From NCBI RefSeq assembly GCF_963678635.1, contig NC_087070.1:8650539-8714538 (forward strand): a stretch of 64,000 nucleotides of DNA. The letters run 5' to 3'. Position 1 is the stretch's first letter; the number at the start of each line of letters is the position of its first letter. A model generated the notes under the pieces. It searched no databases. It was not told where the DNA came from and saw nothing but the letters and a program-made list of their open reading frames with translations. A program made the translations under genes and the position numbers. Source of the DNA: Symsagittifera roscoffensis (lineage: Eukaryota > Xenacoelomorpha > Acoela > Convolutidae). Positions 1 to 9,559 of this stretch are shown in pieces.

Positions 1-1205
1 TTGAACTGAATTTAATTAACATCTAATTCATTTTTAAGAACATGAGAAGCTAGGAGTTGAGGGAAAGGGTTGATCCATCTCCGACGGTTATGATAAATTT
101 TATCTACTGCACAAAAACAATACTAACATGATAATGAGAAGTAGCCCTGTTTTTAGGAGTGACCTCGTGGTCTTCGGATATTGAGACCCAGCCATGGGCT
201 AAGTTAATTTGCGCGGTTTGGCCGATAGCCTATCAGTTGCAGCAATTTCGTCGACCCGATGTTACATGGACCACACTTTGCATTGGTTTTGGTGGAGCCG
301 GTTAAAAGTATGAGGTTTTAGAACCTAGCTTTTTTTCTGTTGGTATGTACTTCCGGGCGAATGTTACATATATGTCTTTATGGAGCTCCTGGCGGTTTTT
401 CTTTGAACATCATGATCGGCAGACCCATTAACGAAGCACTCACTACTATACTTTCAGTTATTATCAATTTTTATTTTCGCAAAAACGGAAGGAGCGAAAA
501 TCAGACAGAAAATTTTTGCTAATCAAAATTTTCAGAATATACACGTGTGGTATATGGAGAGGGCGATTAAAATTACTATCGACAATGTCCAAAGAAGAGC
601 GCTCTGAGTTGTCACCATTGTGCTGCTACAATTGTTACAGAGCAGTTCCCGAGAATTGAGAGGGCTAACTGGAGAATTGGCGGCCCTTACTGGTTGTGAA
701 GAAGACACCTCTTCTTCCGGATTCAGAAATCGCGAGGAGTACTGGAGAAAGACTGTAAAACTGCATTTTCAACAACTTTTAGCTTTCCAAGAATGGTCCA
801 AATTGAACTAAATTAACATCAAGTTCATTTTCAGATAAGGAGAAGCTAGGAGTTGAGGGAAAGGGTTGATCAATCTCCAATGATTATGATGATATTATCT
901 ACGGAACAAAAACAGTAAAATAACGAAAAAAAGTTAAATCTAATTTTAGGAGTGACCTCGGGGTCTGAGGACACTGAGACACAGCCATGAGGTCACTATT
1001 TTGCATATAACTAAGTTAATTTGCGCGACTTGGCCGATAGACTTTAAGTTGTAGCGATTTCGTCGACCCGATGTTACGTGGAACACACATTGAACTGTCT
1101 TTGGTAGAGACGGTTAAAAATATGTGAAGCTGTGTTTAGACGCTAGCCAGTCGTTTTAGAAATTAGCTTTATTTCCGTCGGTACTTACTTCCGGTTGAAC
1201 GTTAA
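1..1205. repeat. Diverged direct-repeat pair at the left edge
   Basis: Two direct copies of a roughly 370-400 bp sequence lie at about 1-365 and 803-1205. They share long matching blocks: a segment around 45-85 matches 837-877, and a segment around 240-265 matches 1058-1083. The right copy has about 25 bp (near 988-1012) missing from the left one. The left copy may extend outside the window. The 440 bp between them are not repeated. The arrangement would suit two old solo or partial LTRs or a segmental tandem duplication, but no clear TG...CA ends or target duplication were seen, so no class is assigned. Confidence 0.6.
541..811 (+). pseudogene. Short coding-like relic between the direct repeats
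   Basis: After an acceptor-like TTTTCAG (about 527-533), a frame reads plausible sequence (NIHVWYMERAIKI...) to a TGA near 605. A second frame is then open to 811 and contains REEYWRKTVKLHFQQLL. The composition is richer in G and C than the flanks and the residues look protein-like, but there is no recognisable domain and no clear start. It could be one exon of a decayed gene or the interior of an old transposon whose terminal repeats are the flanking duplication. Function unknown. Confidence 0.2.
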
Positions 1206-4097
1206 ATAATTAAAGATAGTCAAAAGAAAACTTTTACCGTGTAATGTTTTCTAAAAAAAAACTGTATTAAATGGAGCAGGCCATCATGATGGCTTGTGAT
1301 AAAAATTTTTTAAACAGCTTGCAAAATTTTCAACGGTTTCACTGTACAAGATCGACAGCATCAACCTGTTGATTTTATCTCAGATACCACAATTTTGGCT
1401 TTTTTAGGCTGTTTTCCTCGATAACCATGTGTGAAAAGATCAACTTTAGTGATCTTATTAACAACGACAACCGTAACGGAATGAAATCAACTTTCTTCAG
1501 GTTGACATTTTTCTACTCTATGACCAAAACAAGCAAATTCACAATCTGGGAGCCACGTCGGGGATGTAAAAAAAAACGGCACCTGGAAATCAGAGCTTTG
1601 TTCTCATATTTCATCAATCGAGCAGGCATCCAGTTTATGCAACTACTGTAACTTAATTCAAAAAGCGTTGGTTCATTGTTTTAACATTCTTCTTTGAAAT
1701 TTGCTTGTCCATTTTCATCGGAGAAGTGTTTCAAGGAAAATCTATTTAGTTTTTTGGCCGTCGCTTTCATCTAACTTTAACCGACGATTTCTTTTTCTTG
1801 TGATCTTCGAGAATTCTTTGTAAAAGTTCAGGCGACCTTTGAGGTATTATGTCACTTATTTTCAATAAACATCATTGGGTCTAATCTTTTTTAAGAAAGA
1901 TAGCTAGAAGAATGGATTTTCTTAAACTTAACTAGTGTGCGCTGAAAGGTTCTCTAGAGAGTGATTCAAGTTATCATTATTGAATACATCGCAATAGCTC
2001 AAAAGCGACTGTATTATATGAAGATTGAATTAATGATGACTTAGTTACTACAAACTGCGGGTATATAAAATGAATAAAATATAAGAAAATCAACATGCGT
2101 TTCAATTTAGTTTACATGTTAACAGTTTATCTTTTCATTCAAAACATGCTTTGTTTGCTCCAACATTGCCGCCCCGTTGTCATTGTCAATCTTTTCACAT
2201 TTCAGATAGAGGTAAATTTTGTATGTAGCAAAAAAAGGCGGATGTGAAATGGTCGGGACTGATAGCGGGTTAGGTGGAAGGTAGCGATGGTGAATTGGGT
2301 GTGTCAGGTGGTCCTCAGGCGTGTCATCCGGCCGGATTGGCATGAATCATTACAAAGTATTTATATCTATATATATTGTAAGCATAACTTATCACAGACC
2401 AAACTGATGGCCTTGAGTGATGATGAAAAAGAACCATAGAGTTGAAGTGAATTCTTATTTATGTTCAGTTCTTTCTGTCAACCAAAGTTACCTAGATAGA
2501 ATCAGCTAATCCGTTCGAGTTCAATAAAGAACTCATACAGTACGGTATGAAATGGCTGATGCAGCCCCTGATCTTTTGGTGAAGAAGGAGTCGAAAACAA
2601 TGTTATAAGTAAAATCGGAAAGATGGGTTTGGAAGAATAACGAGGAAAAGGAGCTGGATAACAGACCATTTTGTTTCTGAATTTTGTTTTCGTTTTTGAA
2701 TTTTGTTTTCGTTTCGAAGGGAGTTATTGTCATCGGTTATCTACACTAGATCTCCTTTCTCAAGTTCTGTTTTTCTACGCTGTTCTTAATACGTTGTTGC
2801 ATAGCAGTTAGATACTCAAAAGTGCATTTTTTCCAAAGTTTTGCAATCAGTTTGTGCAAGTATTTGGATAGTTTTTGCGGGAATTTTTCATCTCCATTAA
2901 GCTCATCCGTTCAAATTCAATAAGATATTCGAACGGATCAACAACAATGGACAAATTACTTGACTTGAAACCATTTAGAATCATTGATGGAATGAGCGGC
3001 ACAGTTATTTTGGCATCATCCGAGATCATTGTGATCGGTCTTGAGTTGAGTATACCTTCTTTCTAACAAAGCATTGTGTACACTTCATCTATCTTAAATT
3101 TTCCTCTATTGCCTATTGTCTTGTGATATAGCCGTTTCATTGACTTAACAGCTGCTTCCCATAGACATCATCAAATAATTACGAAGACAAAGACACAAAA
3201 TTGCAAACTTTTGAAGGTATAATAAAAAAAATAGTTTTTTTTAATGCGAGGACTTTGAAAAGCCATGCTACCTAATTTTTCTAACAGCACTAAAAAAAAT
3301 TCAATTCTTAATGTAAGATCTCAAACATTTGTTGAAATTTTCAACTTTTCATTCTTTTCAACAGAACACGGAATCAGCTGTGAAATTGTTTGTTGATTGA
3401 CCTAAGAAAACAAAGACCATCAAAAATTTCAATCATAATGTGATTACTTTTTACAGAATAACATTAAAAATTGAATAAAAAATGACTATCCGATAATGGT
3501 ACTACAAATTAATAAGTTAGTTTTTCCCCAGAGTTTTGTTTTAGGTTAAATAACACTTTTTGTGTGTGAGGAGTATTGGAGAACTCAAAAATGACTTGAA
3601 AGAAAAAGTCATGAAAAACTTTTTCTTACACGTTAAAAAAAGCGATTTTTTTTAAAGTCACAAAGAAAAGATAAATGAACTAAAAGAAAGTTTACAAGCA
3701 AAGCTAGCTTAGTTTATTTGGTAACCACCGATAGCCTAAAATCCTTCAGAAAGAATATTCTGAGCTAACTGATTGGCTAGGACAGTGTTCAGCAACTGCT
3801 ATTTTCTCAACGAAAACCGAATTTTCAAGTCCATTCGTTTCAGTATGGCCAAGACACAGATTCAAATTAAACAAAAGCTTTTATTTTAGGGTAACATGCA
3901 ATGTGTGTTGGGTGTCCAAAATTGACTTCAAAGCGAAATTCATTGAAACTATTTTCCGCAAAAAGCAAAAGAGCTATTTAAAATTGCTAAGAAAAAAAAA
4001 GAAAAAAAAGGTTCCCTCTTTGTACTCTTTTGAGACATCCATTTTTGGTGACGGACCATGAAAATCAATTTAGCCGACACATTTTTTTAAAAATCCG
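1206..4097. other. Intergenic, AT-rich
   Basis: No gene could be supported. Short open frames (for example 1427-1651 on plus and 2119-2343 on minus) lack domains and conserved neighbours. Minor features are A/T homopolymer runs and a small inverted repeat around 2904-2940, where ATCCGTTC faces GAACGGAT. Confidence 0.6.
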
Positions 4098-4116
4098 CCC
4101 CCCCCCCCCCCCCCCC
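4098..4116. repeat. Mono-C tract (C19)
   Basis: Nineteen consecutive C residues on the plus strand, G19 on the minus strand, in AT-rich surroundings. Mono-G/C tracts of about this length are characteristic of Caenorhabditis genomes, where the FANCJ-like helicase DOG-1 is needed for their stability. This is weak supporting evidence for a nematode source. The read length of such a tract is prone to sequencing error. Confidence 0.9.
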
Positions 4117-5747
4117 TCTCTTCGAGAAATTCATAGATCCGCGCCTGTTTCTGCTAGAACTTTTTTCATGGTTGCTTGGTGCGCTGTCGACTTTTTATGT
4201 CCGGTTTGTTTCAATTGCAGCTGTTTGATTTTATGATCCACAAGGTAGAGTTACAATGCTAAAACGTTGCGCTTGATATGTCAATACAGGTTTGTAGCTG
4301 TTTTTACGGTTGCAATCTTTTTTTGGTTGCAATGAGTTTTTGAAACTCCTAATTATGGTTACAATGATTTAAAAGAGCACCACGCAAATCAAACAATGCT
4401 GCGATACTGTCTCTATATCACATCATTTTCTGCCGTTCCTCTCTTGGAGCTACCATCTTTAACAAACACATAATTAGTTGCATCTTGGGTTCCATAAAAA
4501 GTGTTACGATTTTGCTGATTTTGATGTAAAGCAATTCGTTACATACAACCCACTCTGATGCTTGATACTGTTATACTTGATTCAATTCAATATTTTTTCA
4601 GTTGCACCCAATATGAGTACTGACAAGCGCTTGTGGAAGTGAATGAAAGAAGTAATGAGAAAAATAATTTAAAAACGAATGTGCAATGTTCTACTCGATA
4701 AAATAGTATTAAAGGTACCACACGCAAAAAAAATAAATTTAAGGAAAACACTAATCACAAAATTCACTAATCACATAATAATTTTTTCTTGTTTTCTGAA
4801 AGCATGACATGATTCAAACCTAGCTTTGGGACTAGCTTGAATAAAAAAAAAAACGGAACAAAGTCTTATATTCTTATGCAACGCAATAGAAAACACTGAC
4901 CCTGCTTAAAAATGAATCAAAAATGTAAAAGCCTAGCCGAGAAAGTGTTTTGATGACTGAATGTAATTTTGCAAAACTGAACATAGTAAATAAATATACA
5001 ACTAATGGCAAAATTTAGAATTTTGAAATTTCTCAAAAAAGTATATTTTACACGGCTCTAGACATAGTATTTAAATATTGCGAAAGCCTTAAATTTTTGA
5101 GGAGACATATTTGTTTGAAAATCTAGGCACTCAGATTGTTTCGGAGAATTCGCAATTGCTTACAAAATTTTTGTGAAAATATATTGATGCATTTTCGAAT
5201 TTTCGAAATTTTGTTTCAAAAAAATTTGATCATCACACCAAAAAAAAACTATTCAACTATTCAGACAATTTCATTATTTGAAACATATCTATTTTGAAAT
5301 TATCATTCAACTATTCATACCAACTAGTAAAAAAGCAAATTAAAATGTTTGTGATGTGATATTGTTTTGAAAGAGCATGAAATTTGTATGAACCGCGTTT
5401 TTCGGAAAAAATCAGAAATTTTTCTGAGGGAACCAAATGACAAGAAAGTTTGGTCTCTGAAAAATGAAACAGATAGTCAGCAAAATCTGAAAATAATGGT
5501 TTTCTAAATTGGAGAAGCAAACAAAAAAATCTGAAAAAATGAAAAAAAAATAGATTTGATCTCTCTGTTGAAAGTGTAGCCTTGAAGAGATGCAAGACAA
5601 AATTTTCTAAACATGAAAACTATAATAATTAAATCTTTTTATTCTGTTTTCCAAAGATGAGAAGGAAATTTGGCTGATAGGAACAATTTTCCCAGGAAGA
5701 AACAAGGACCTTAATAATAAAAAAGTCGAAACTCACCAAAATGTCAT
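4117..5747. other. Intergenic, AT-rich flank of element 1
   Basis: No gene, RNA or transposon ends were recognised. The overlapping minus-strand frames at 5311-5600 are Phe/Leu/Ser-rich translations of an A-rich strand, with no domain. The segment ends at the TAAG that forms the left target duplication of element 1. Confidence 0.6.
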
Positions 5748-5751
5748 TAAG
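5748..5751. repeat. Target-site duplication, left (TAAG)
   Basis: TAAG directly precedes the left LTR at 5752 and is repeated directly after the right LTR at 24581-24584. A 4-6 bp duplication is what LTR-retrotransposon integrases leave. The match shows that both LTRs belong to one insertion that has not recombined with another copy at its ends. Confidence 0.85.
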
Positions 5752-6161
5752 TGAGTTAGGTCCGATGTGGTTAACTCATAGAGTAATTTCGGATAGGGTA
5801 CACCGTCTGCTCGTCACGCTATCATATTTTCGGCCGGATAGATTCGTGCAACATCTTAGTCTAATACCGATCCTAATCTTACTCTTATACTATCTAGTCT
5901 CAGGTTGTTTAACTAGTCTCTGCTAGGCTCAATAGATCTAGGGTATACTGGTTTATTGCGGCTGCTGAAGTTCTCTTGGAGAGGCAACTAATTTCTAAGT
6001 TAAATTCAAATCTCTCTGGTGCTGAAATTAAAAGTAATTTCAGCACTTACAAATAAGTGGGTTGTTAGTTAGATGGATCATGATTGGTTAATATTAAATA
6101 CTTTGCAGTGGTAAAATATCTAATTTATCCAATCATAAAATGTAGTTTAGATCAGGTTCCA
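5752..6161 (-). repeat. Element 1 left LTR (3' LTR)
   Basis: 410 bp, beginning TGAGTTAGG and ending GGTTCCA on the plus strand. It matches 24171-24580 with about five substitutions: A/T near 5824, A/T near 5852, one in the TTCAA(A/T)TCTC segment, A/C in ATTAAAAG, and G/A in CTTTGCAG. A perfect inverted segment, CTGAAATTA...TAATTTCAG, lies around 6023-6045. Position relative to pol makes this the 3' LTR, and it is expected to hold the polyadenylation function. Confidence 0.95.
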
Positions 6162-6855
6162 CCCATCCGGGTTTTACAGAGTTTTTTAGAATTGTTTTTC
6201 TGCAATTCAAAGGATGGATGATGGACGTTGGTATTTGGCGAACATCATATTTTTCTGGGTTCTCTTTGTTAGAGAAGTTCCAGGATCAATCGTTGTGTCT
6301 TCTTATGACAACGACTGGGTTTTCCCAACAAACTCAATCTGATTTCAGAATGGTTGGCTATGACAGGTTTTTCTGTTTCATGTAGAGAACTTCTTTTGTG
6401 TTCGACCTTGTCTGGGAATGGCGTGGAGATTGTGCGTGGAGGGGATGCCTGGTTACTCGGATCTGTACGTATACTTGAACATCGAGGTGGTCATTGGTCT
6501 AGTTCAATGAAGTCCTTTTCTGCGAAGTCAAGTCGTACTCTAAATCCTTTGAGTTGTGATTGTGGACGGCATATTGATTGTGGTTGGCCATTCTTTTTCG
6601 AGTGTAGTGGGGTCATTTTGTCTTTGGATGTTCGTCTTTGGTGTTGTATGCTGATCTATATACTGCAAGGTATAATTTACATTTTATAAGATTTTTATTA
6701 GTTCAGTGTTTTAATTATGATTTTGGTTAGTTGTTTTCACAAAAGCTTTTTGTTTTAGTTCGGTTATTTTGAAGAGTTACTCACCCTTGAGTACCTCCTA
6801 TTAAAAATAGAAGTGTGGTCACAAAGCGTGGATGTAGCGCGGTGGGTTAGGCCGG

Positions 6856-7104
6856 CTATAGAGCATGCTCAGGACGTCCTCTCTGGTTGGTTAGGCCAGG
6901 AGTGGGAGTATGATTTCGTGCGGTTTCTGTGAGAGGTCCTGTTATGTGATAACGTTTTATGTCGGGTTTGTTGTGGTTTTTCTTATGTTTCGTTGGTTGT
7001 GTCCTTTTTTCAAAAATCAAATTGTTTTTGGTATGGGTTTGTCTTTCGACTTTTTTGTGTTTTATTATTTCTTTCTTAGACTTTATAATAGTCTTCAAAA
7101 GCAT
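6856..7104 (-). CDS. Small basic ORF in the 3' region of element 1 (candidate)
   Basis: An 82-residue frame on the coding strand, Lys/His/Asn/Thr-rich, ending in TPGLTNQRGRPEHAL. In element 2 the equivalent stretch (about 37725-37960) has a related frame that includes KHQKVER and the same kind of ending, TPGLTHQKGRPELAL, with a TAG stop at the same place. The right-hand fragment (near 58100) keeps the ending too. Conservation of the last 15 codons and stop in three copies supports translation, but the same bases form two palindromes, so RNA structure could explain it equally well. No domain recognised. The upstream half is low-complexity and poorly conserved. Confidence 0.3.
   Translation of the reverse strand: MLLKTIIKSKKEIIKHKKVERQTHTKNNLIFEKRTQPTKHKKNHNKPDIKRYHITGPLTETARNHTPTPGLTNQRGRPEHAL
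6861..6880. promoter_or_regulatory. Two adjacent 10-bp palindromes
   Basis: GAGCATGCTC is immediately followed by AGGACGTCCT, both perfectly self-complementary. The second is unchanged in element 2 (37740-37749) and in the tandem fragment (58117-58126), while the first has one central change (GAGCAAGCTC) there. Such a pair could act as a dimeric-protein binding site or as RNA kissing or dimerisation stems. Confidence 0.45.
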
Positions 7105-7742
7105 AAAGTATCCAGTTTTAAACTGGGTTAATCCGGTTTGGGTACCGTTGGTTTCCTTTTCTTAGTCATCCTGTTATTCTATGTGTTGTGGTGTTTAGTA
7201 AGCTGCGTTGGTTTGTTTTGTTTAGTATATAATTCCTTTCCAACCGGGTTAAAGGAAAGTTTGAAACTTGTTATCGTGATTTAGAGTTGTTGAGTGTGAA
7301 AACTTGAAACTGAAATTCATTATTTAAACAATTCTTCGTGGGCAAGCTGTGCGAGTTTGGATAGAATTCTTGTGCGAGTGAATGAAAATATCAAAAGGTT
7401 AGTACTGCATTTTCGTCTTATCAATTTATTACATAGAATTTCAATTTTACTGCTAGTTTTGGGGAAAAATTAAGTTACAAATTTTCATCATTACTAAATT
7501 TACTGCTTGTGGGGAAACAATTTATAAATTAATTTACTACATTGGTATGAATTTTATTTTATTTATTTAGTGCAAAATATTAATAGAGTTTAGAAGAATT
7601 TGAAGAAGTTTTCTATTTTTTATTTTTCTTTTGTGTTTTTTGCAGATGATCGTGGGATGAAGACTAAAAATCTAAATGAGACATTGATAAAGAATGGTTA
7701 GTTTTAATTTGAATTTATTAGTGAAGAATACGTATAAATTAT

Positions 7743-7751
7743 ACTTACCTG
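7743..7751 (-). promoter_or_regulatory. Consensus 5' splice donor abutting the stop codon
   Basis: On the coding strand, the stop TAA of the last ORF is followed directly by CAGGTAAGT, a perfect match to the donor consensus. In element 2 the stop TAG is itself followed by GTAATA at the same place (about 38638-38646). If used, the donor would remove an intron from the 3' untranslated part or create a multiply spliced message; no matching acceptor could be fixed by eye. Confidence 0.4.
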
Positions 7752-9559
7752 TTAGTCGTCGGGGAAAAAACCGTGGGGGAAGATGTCGTGTATTATGTCG
7801 GAGTTTGTTAGTAATTTTGCTAGTATGCGAATGATGTTTTTAGTTTGAAGCAGTGGCCAAAGCAATTGAAGTGCTTTAATAGTTTTTAGTTCTTCAGTGC
7901 CAACTGCAAACTCATAAGGTGTGTTTTGAATGAGATTATATAATTTGTGGTTGTATTTAGTGTTGTGGACGAATTCTAATATTGGGATTTCTATAGGTTG
8001 AATAAATTCATGTGGGATAAGGAAGGGTCTGGATTCTTCTGCGTTAAGGGTCTTCGTGATGGGACAAAAGATATACATTTGGGTTATGGGATCATAATTG
8101 CGAAGAATACCGTGAAGGTTAGTATCTTTGATGCAATATGTGAAGTTAAGAAAAAATGGTGAAGTGTATTTAGAGTTAATAAACTGAAAACGGTGGTGTG
8201 GTTGTCTTGAGGGAGTGTGCAGGTCAAAATGATTTTGTATGAAACGATAGTATGTATACGTGTGGGTTTGTTTAGTGCGTAACATAATGTCGTGTGAGCA
8301 GTGCAAATCGCGTTCATGTGGTGCAAGGAAATGAAAGTTAGTGAAAATAATTGAAATCTTTCTTTAAACCCTTCGTAAGCTTGCATATCGGTTAGTGCTT
8401 CAGAAATGACGTGGTCGAATTTGCGATCAAATATATTGAGTGTAAATACATATGGTGTTTTGATGAAGAATTTTTCTGTGATTTGTGGGTTAGCGAAGCG
8501 ATCATCATCTAAAAATTGGTCTTGGTTAGCTCGGATGATGTTATGATCGTAATATTCTAGCGTATATTCGTTAGCTCGGGGTGCAGTGTATGTTTTTAGT
8601 GACTTTTTATATCCTATATAAGTAAATTGGCTATGTGTTAGTGGTGTGGTGAGTCGGTATAGCATATCTTGATTTCTTTCTATATCGATGTGAGTATTAG
8701 ATAATGGTAGGCAAAGGGGATTAGTAAAATGATAATATGATGTCCAATGAAGTGTAGGCATTAAAACATGTTCATCTACAAAACTACGTGTGTCGTTAAT
8801 GTCATGGGGGATGTTTAAAGTATACTGTGGAAATGAAGGTAAGGTGATTGCTAAAAAATCTTTCGTGTTAGTGTGATTTGGATGATTAATATATTCACGG
8901 GCTGTTCCTGGTTTTGTTGGAAATGGATGGTTTGGGATTTTTCTTTTGAAAGTGCGATAAGCTCTATTAGTGCTATTTGATGATCCGGTGGGTGTGGTTG
9001 ATGGTGCTAATGATGCGGTATAAGCTGAAGAGGGTGTAGGGGTAGGTGGGTTTGATGATTCTATTGTGGATGAAATCTGATTTATAGTGGGGGTGTCAAG
9101 GTGGAAGGGTTGTTGTTGTAGGGTGATAAAATTATCTAGTTCTTGGGAGATTTGGGGAGTATCTGGAGAATTGGATGATCGGTCTGAATGAAATGAAGAG
9201 TAGGTTGGGGTGACTTGGGAAGCGTAAGAGGGTGTAGAAATGGATGGGAGTGGGTTATTTGGTGGAATTGGTTGAAAAGGGGGTGTTGAAAAAATTGAGG
9301 AGTTGGTTTGAAAATTATTGGATGGAGATGGTTCAGAGTCTGCAAATTCATCAGGGGTTTCAATATTAGGGTTATTGAGTTGTGAAATGGAGTATAGAAC
9401 TGAAATATGTGAATTAGTGTCTGAATTCATGCCTGATGTTATATTACTGGTTGGGAAATTGGGTGGCGGGAAAGCAAAAAGTGGAATTATTGTAATTGGA
9501 GTGTTGAGGTTGGTTGGGTGGGAATTTGAGCGGTGTAGGGATTCAAGTTGTCGGCTCAT
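7752..9559 (-). pseudogene. Post-env accessory ORF, unknown function (one frameshift)
   Basis: Starts at ATG 9559, whose ATGA overlaps the envelope stop. The first frame (491 codons) runs to 8084, and the conserved continuation is the frame that ends at 7752, so a frameshift lies near 8335-8350. The intact product would be about 600 residues. Residues 1 to about 210 are low-complexity, Pro/Ser/Thr/Asn-rich and probably disordered. From about residue 215 (FKRKIPNHPFPTK) the sequence becomes globular and aromatic-rich, with YLEYYDHNIIRANQD-like and FANPQITEKFFIKTPYVFTL segments, a Cys/His-rich stretch (DLHCSHDIML) and an acidic end (HGFFPDD). Element 2 keeps the globular half (38640-39517) but has lost the disordered half. 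No family was recognised. Its place after env resembles the accessory genes of complex retroviruses, but that is analogy only. Confidence 0.7.

Larger units (their letters stand above)
6162..7742 (-). other. Element 1 structured 3' region between last ORF and 3' LTR
   Basis: About 1.6 kb separates the stop of the last ORF from the LTR. The bases next to the LTR read GGATGGG on the coding strand, a weak and interrupted candidate polypurine tract; the same GGATGGG adjoins the LTR in element 2 and in the tandem fragment. Three pieces are conserved with element 2 despite strong divergence elsewhere: adjacent palindromes at 6861-6880, a CTTTCC/GGAAAG hairpin near 7236-7260, and a plus-strand acceptor-like T-tract at about 7632-7646. 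A coding-strand small ORF at 6856-7104 is listed separately. The plus-strand frame at 6354-6689 is not supported, because its counterpart is not kept in frame in the other copies. Confidence 0.6.

Noticed and set aside
6354-6689. Plus-strand ORF in the element 1 3' region (and plus-strand counterparts at 37310-37582 and 57759-57959)
   Set aside because: The frames share only a short stretch, run antisense to all element genes, and the coding-strand frame at the same place is better conserved.
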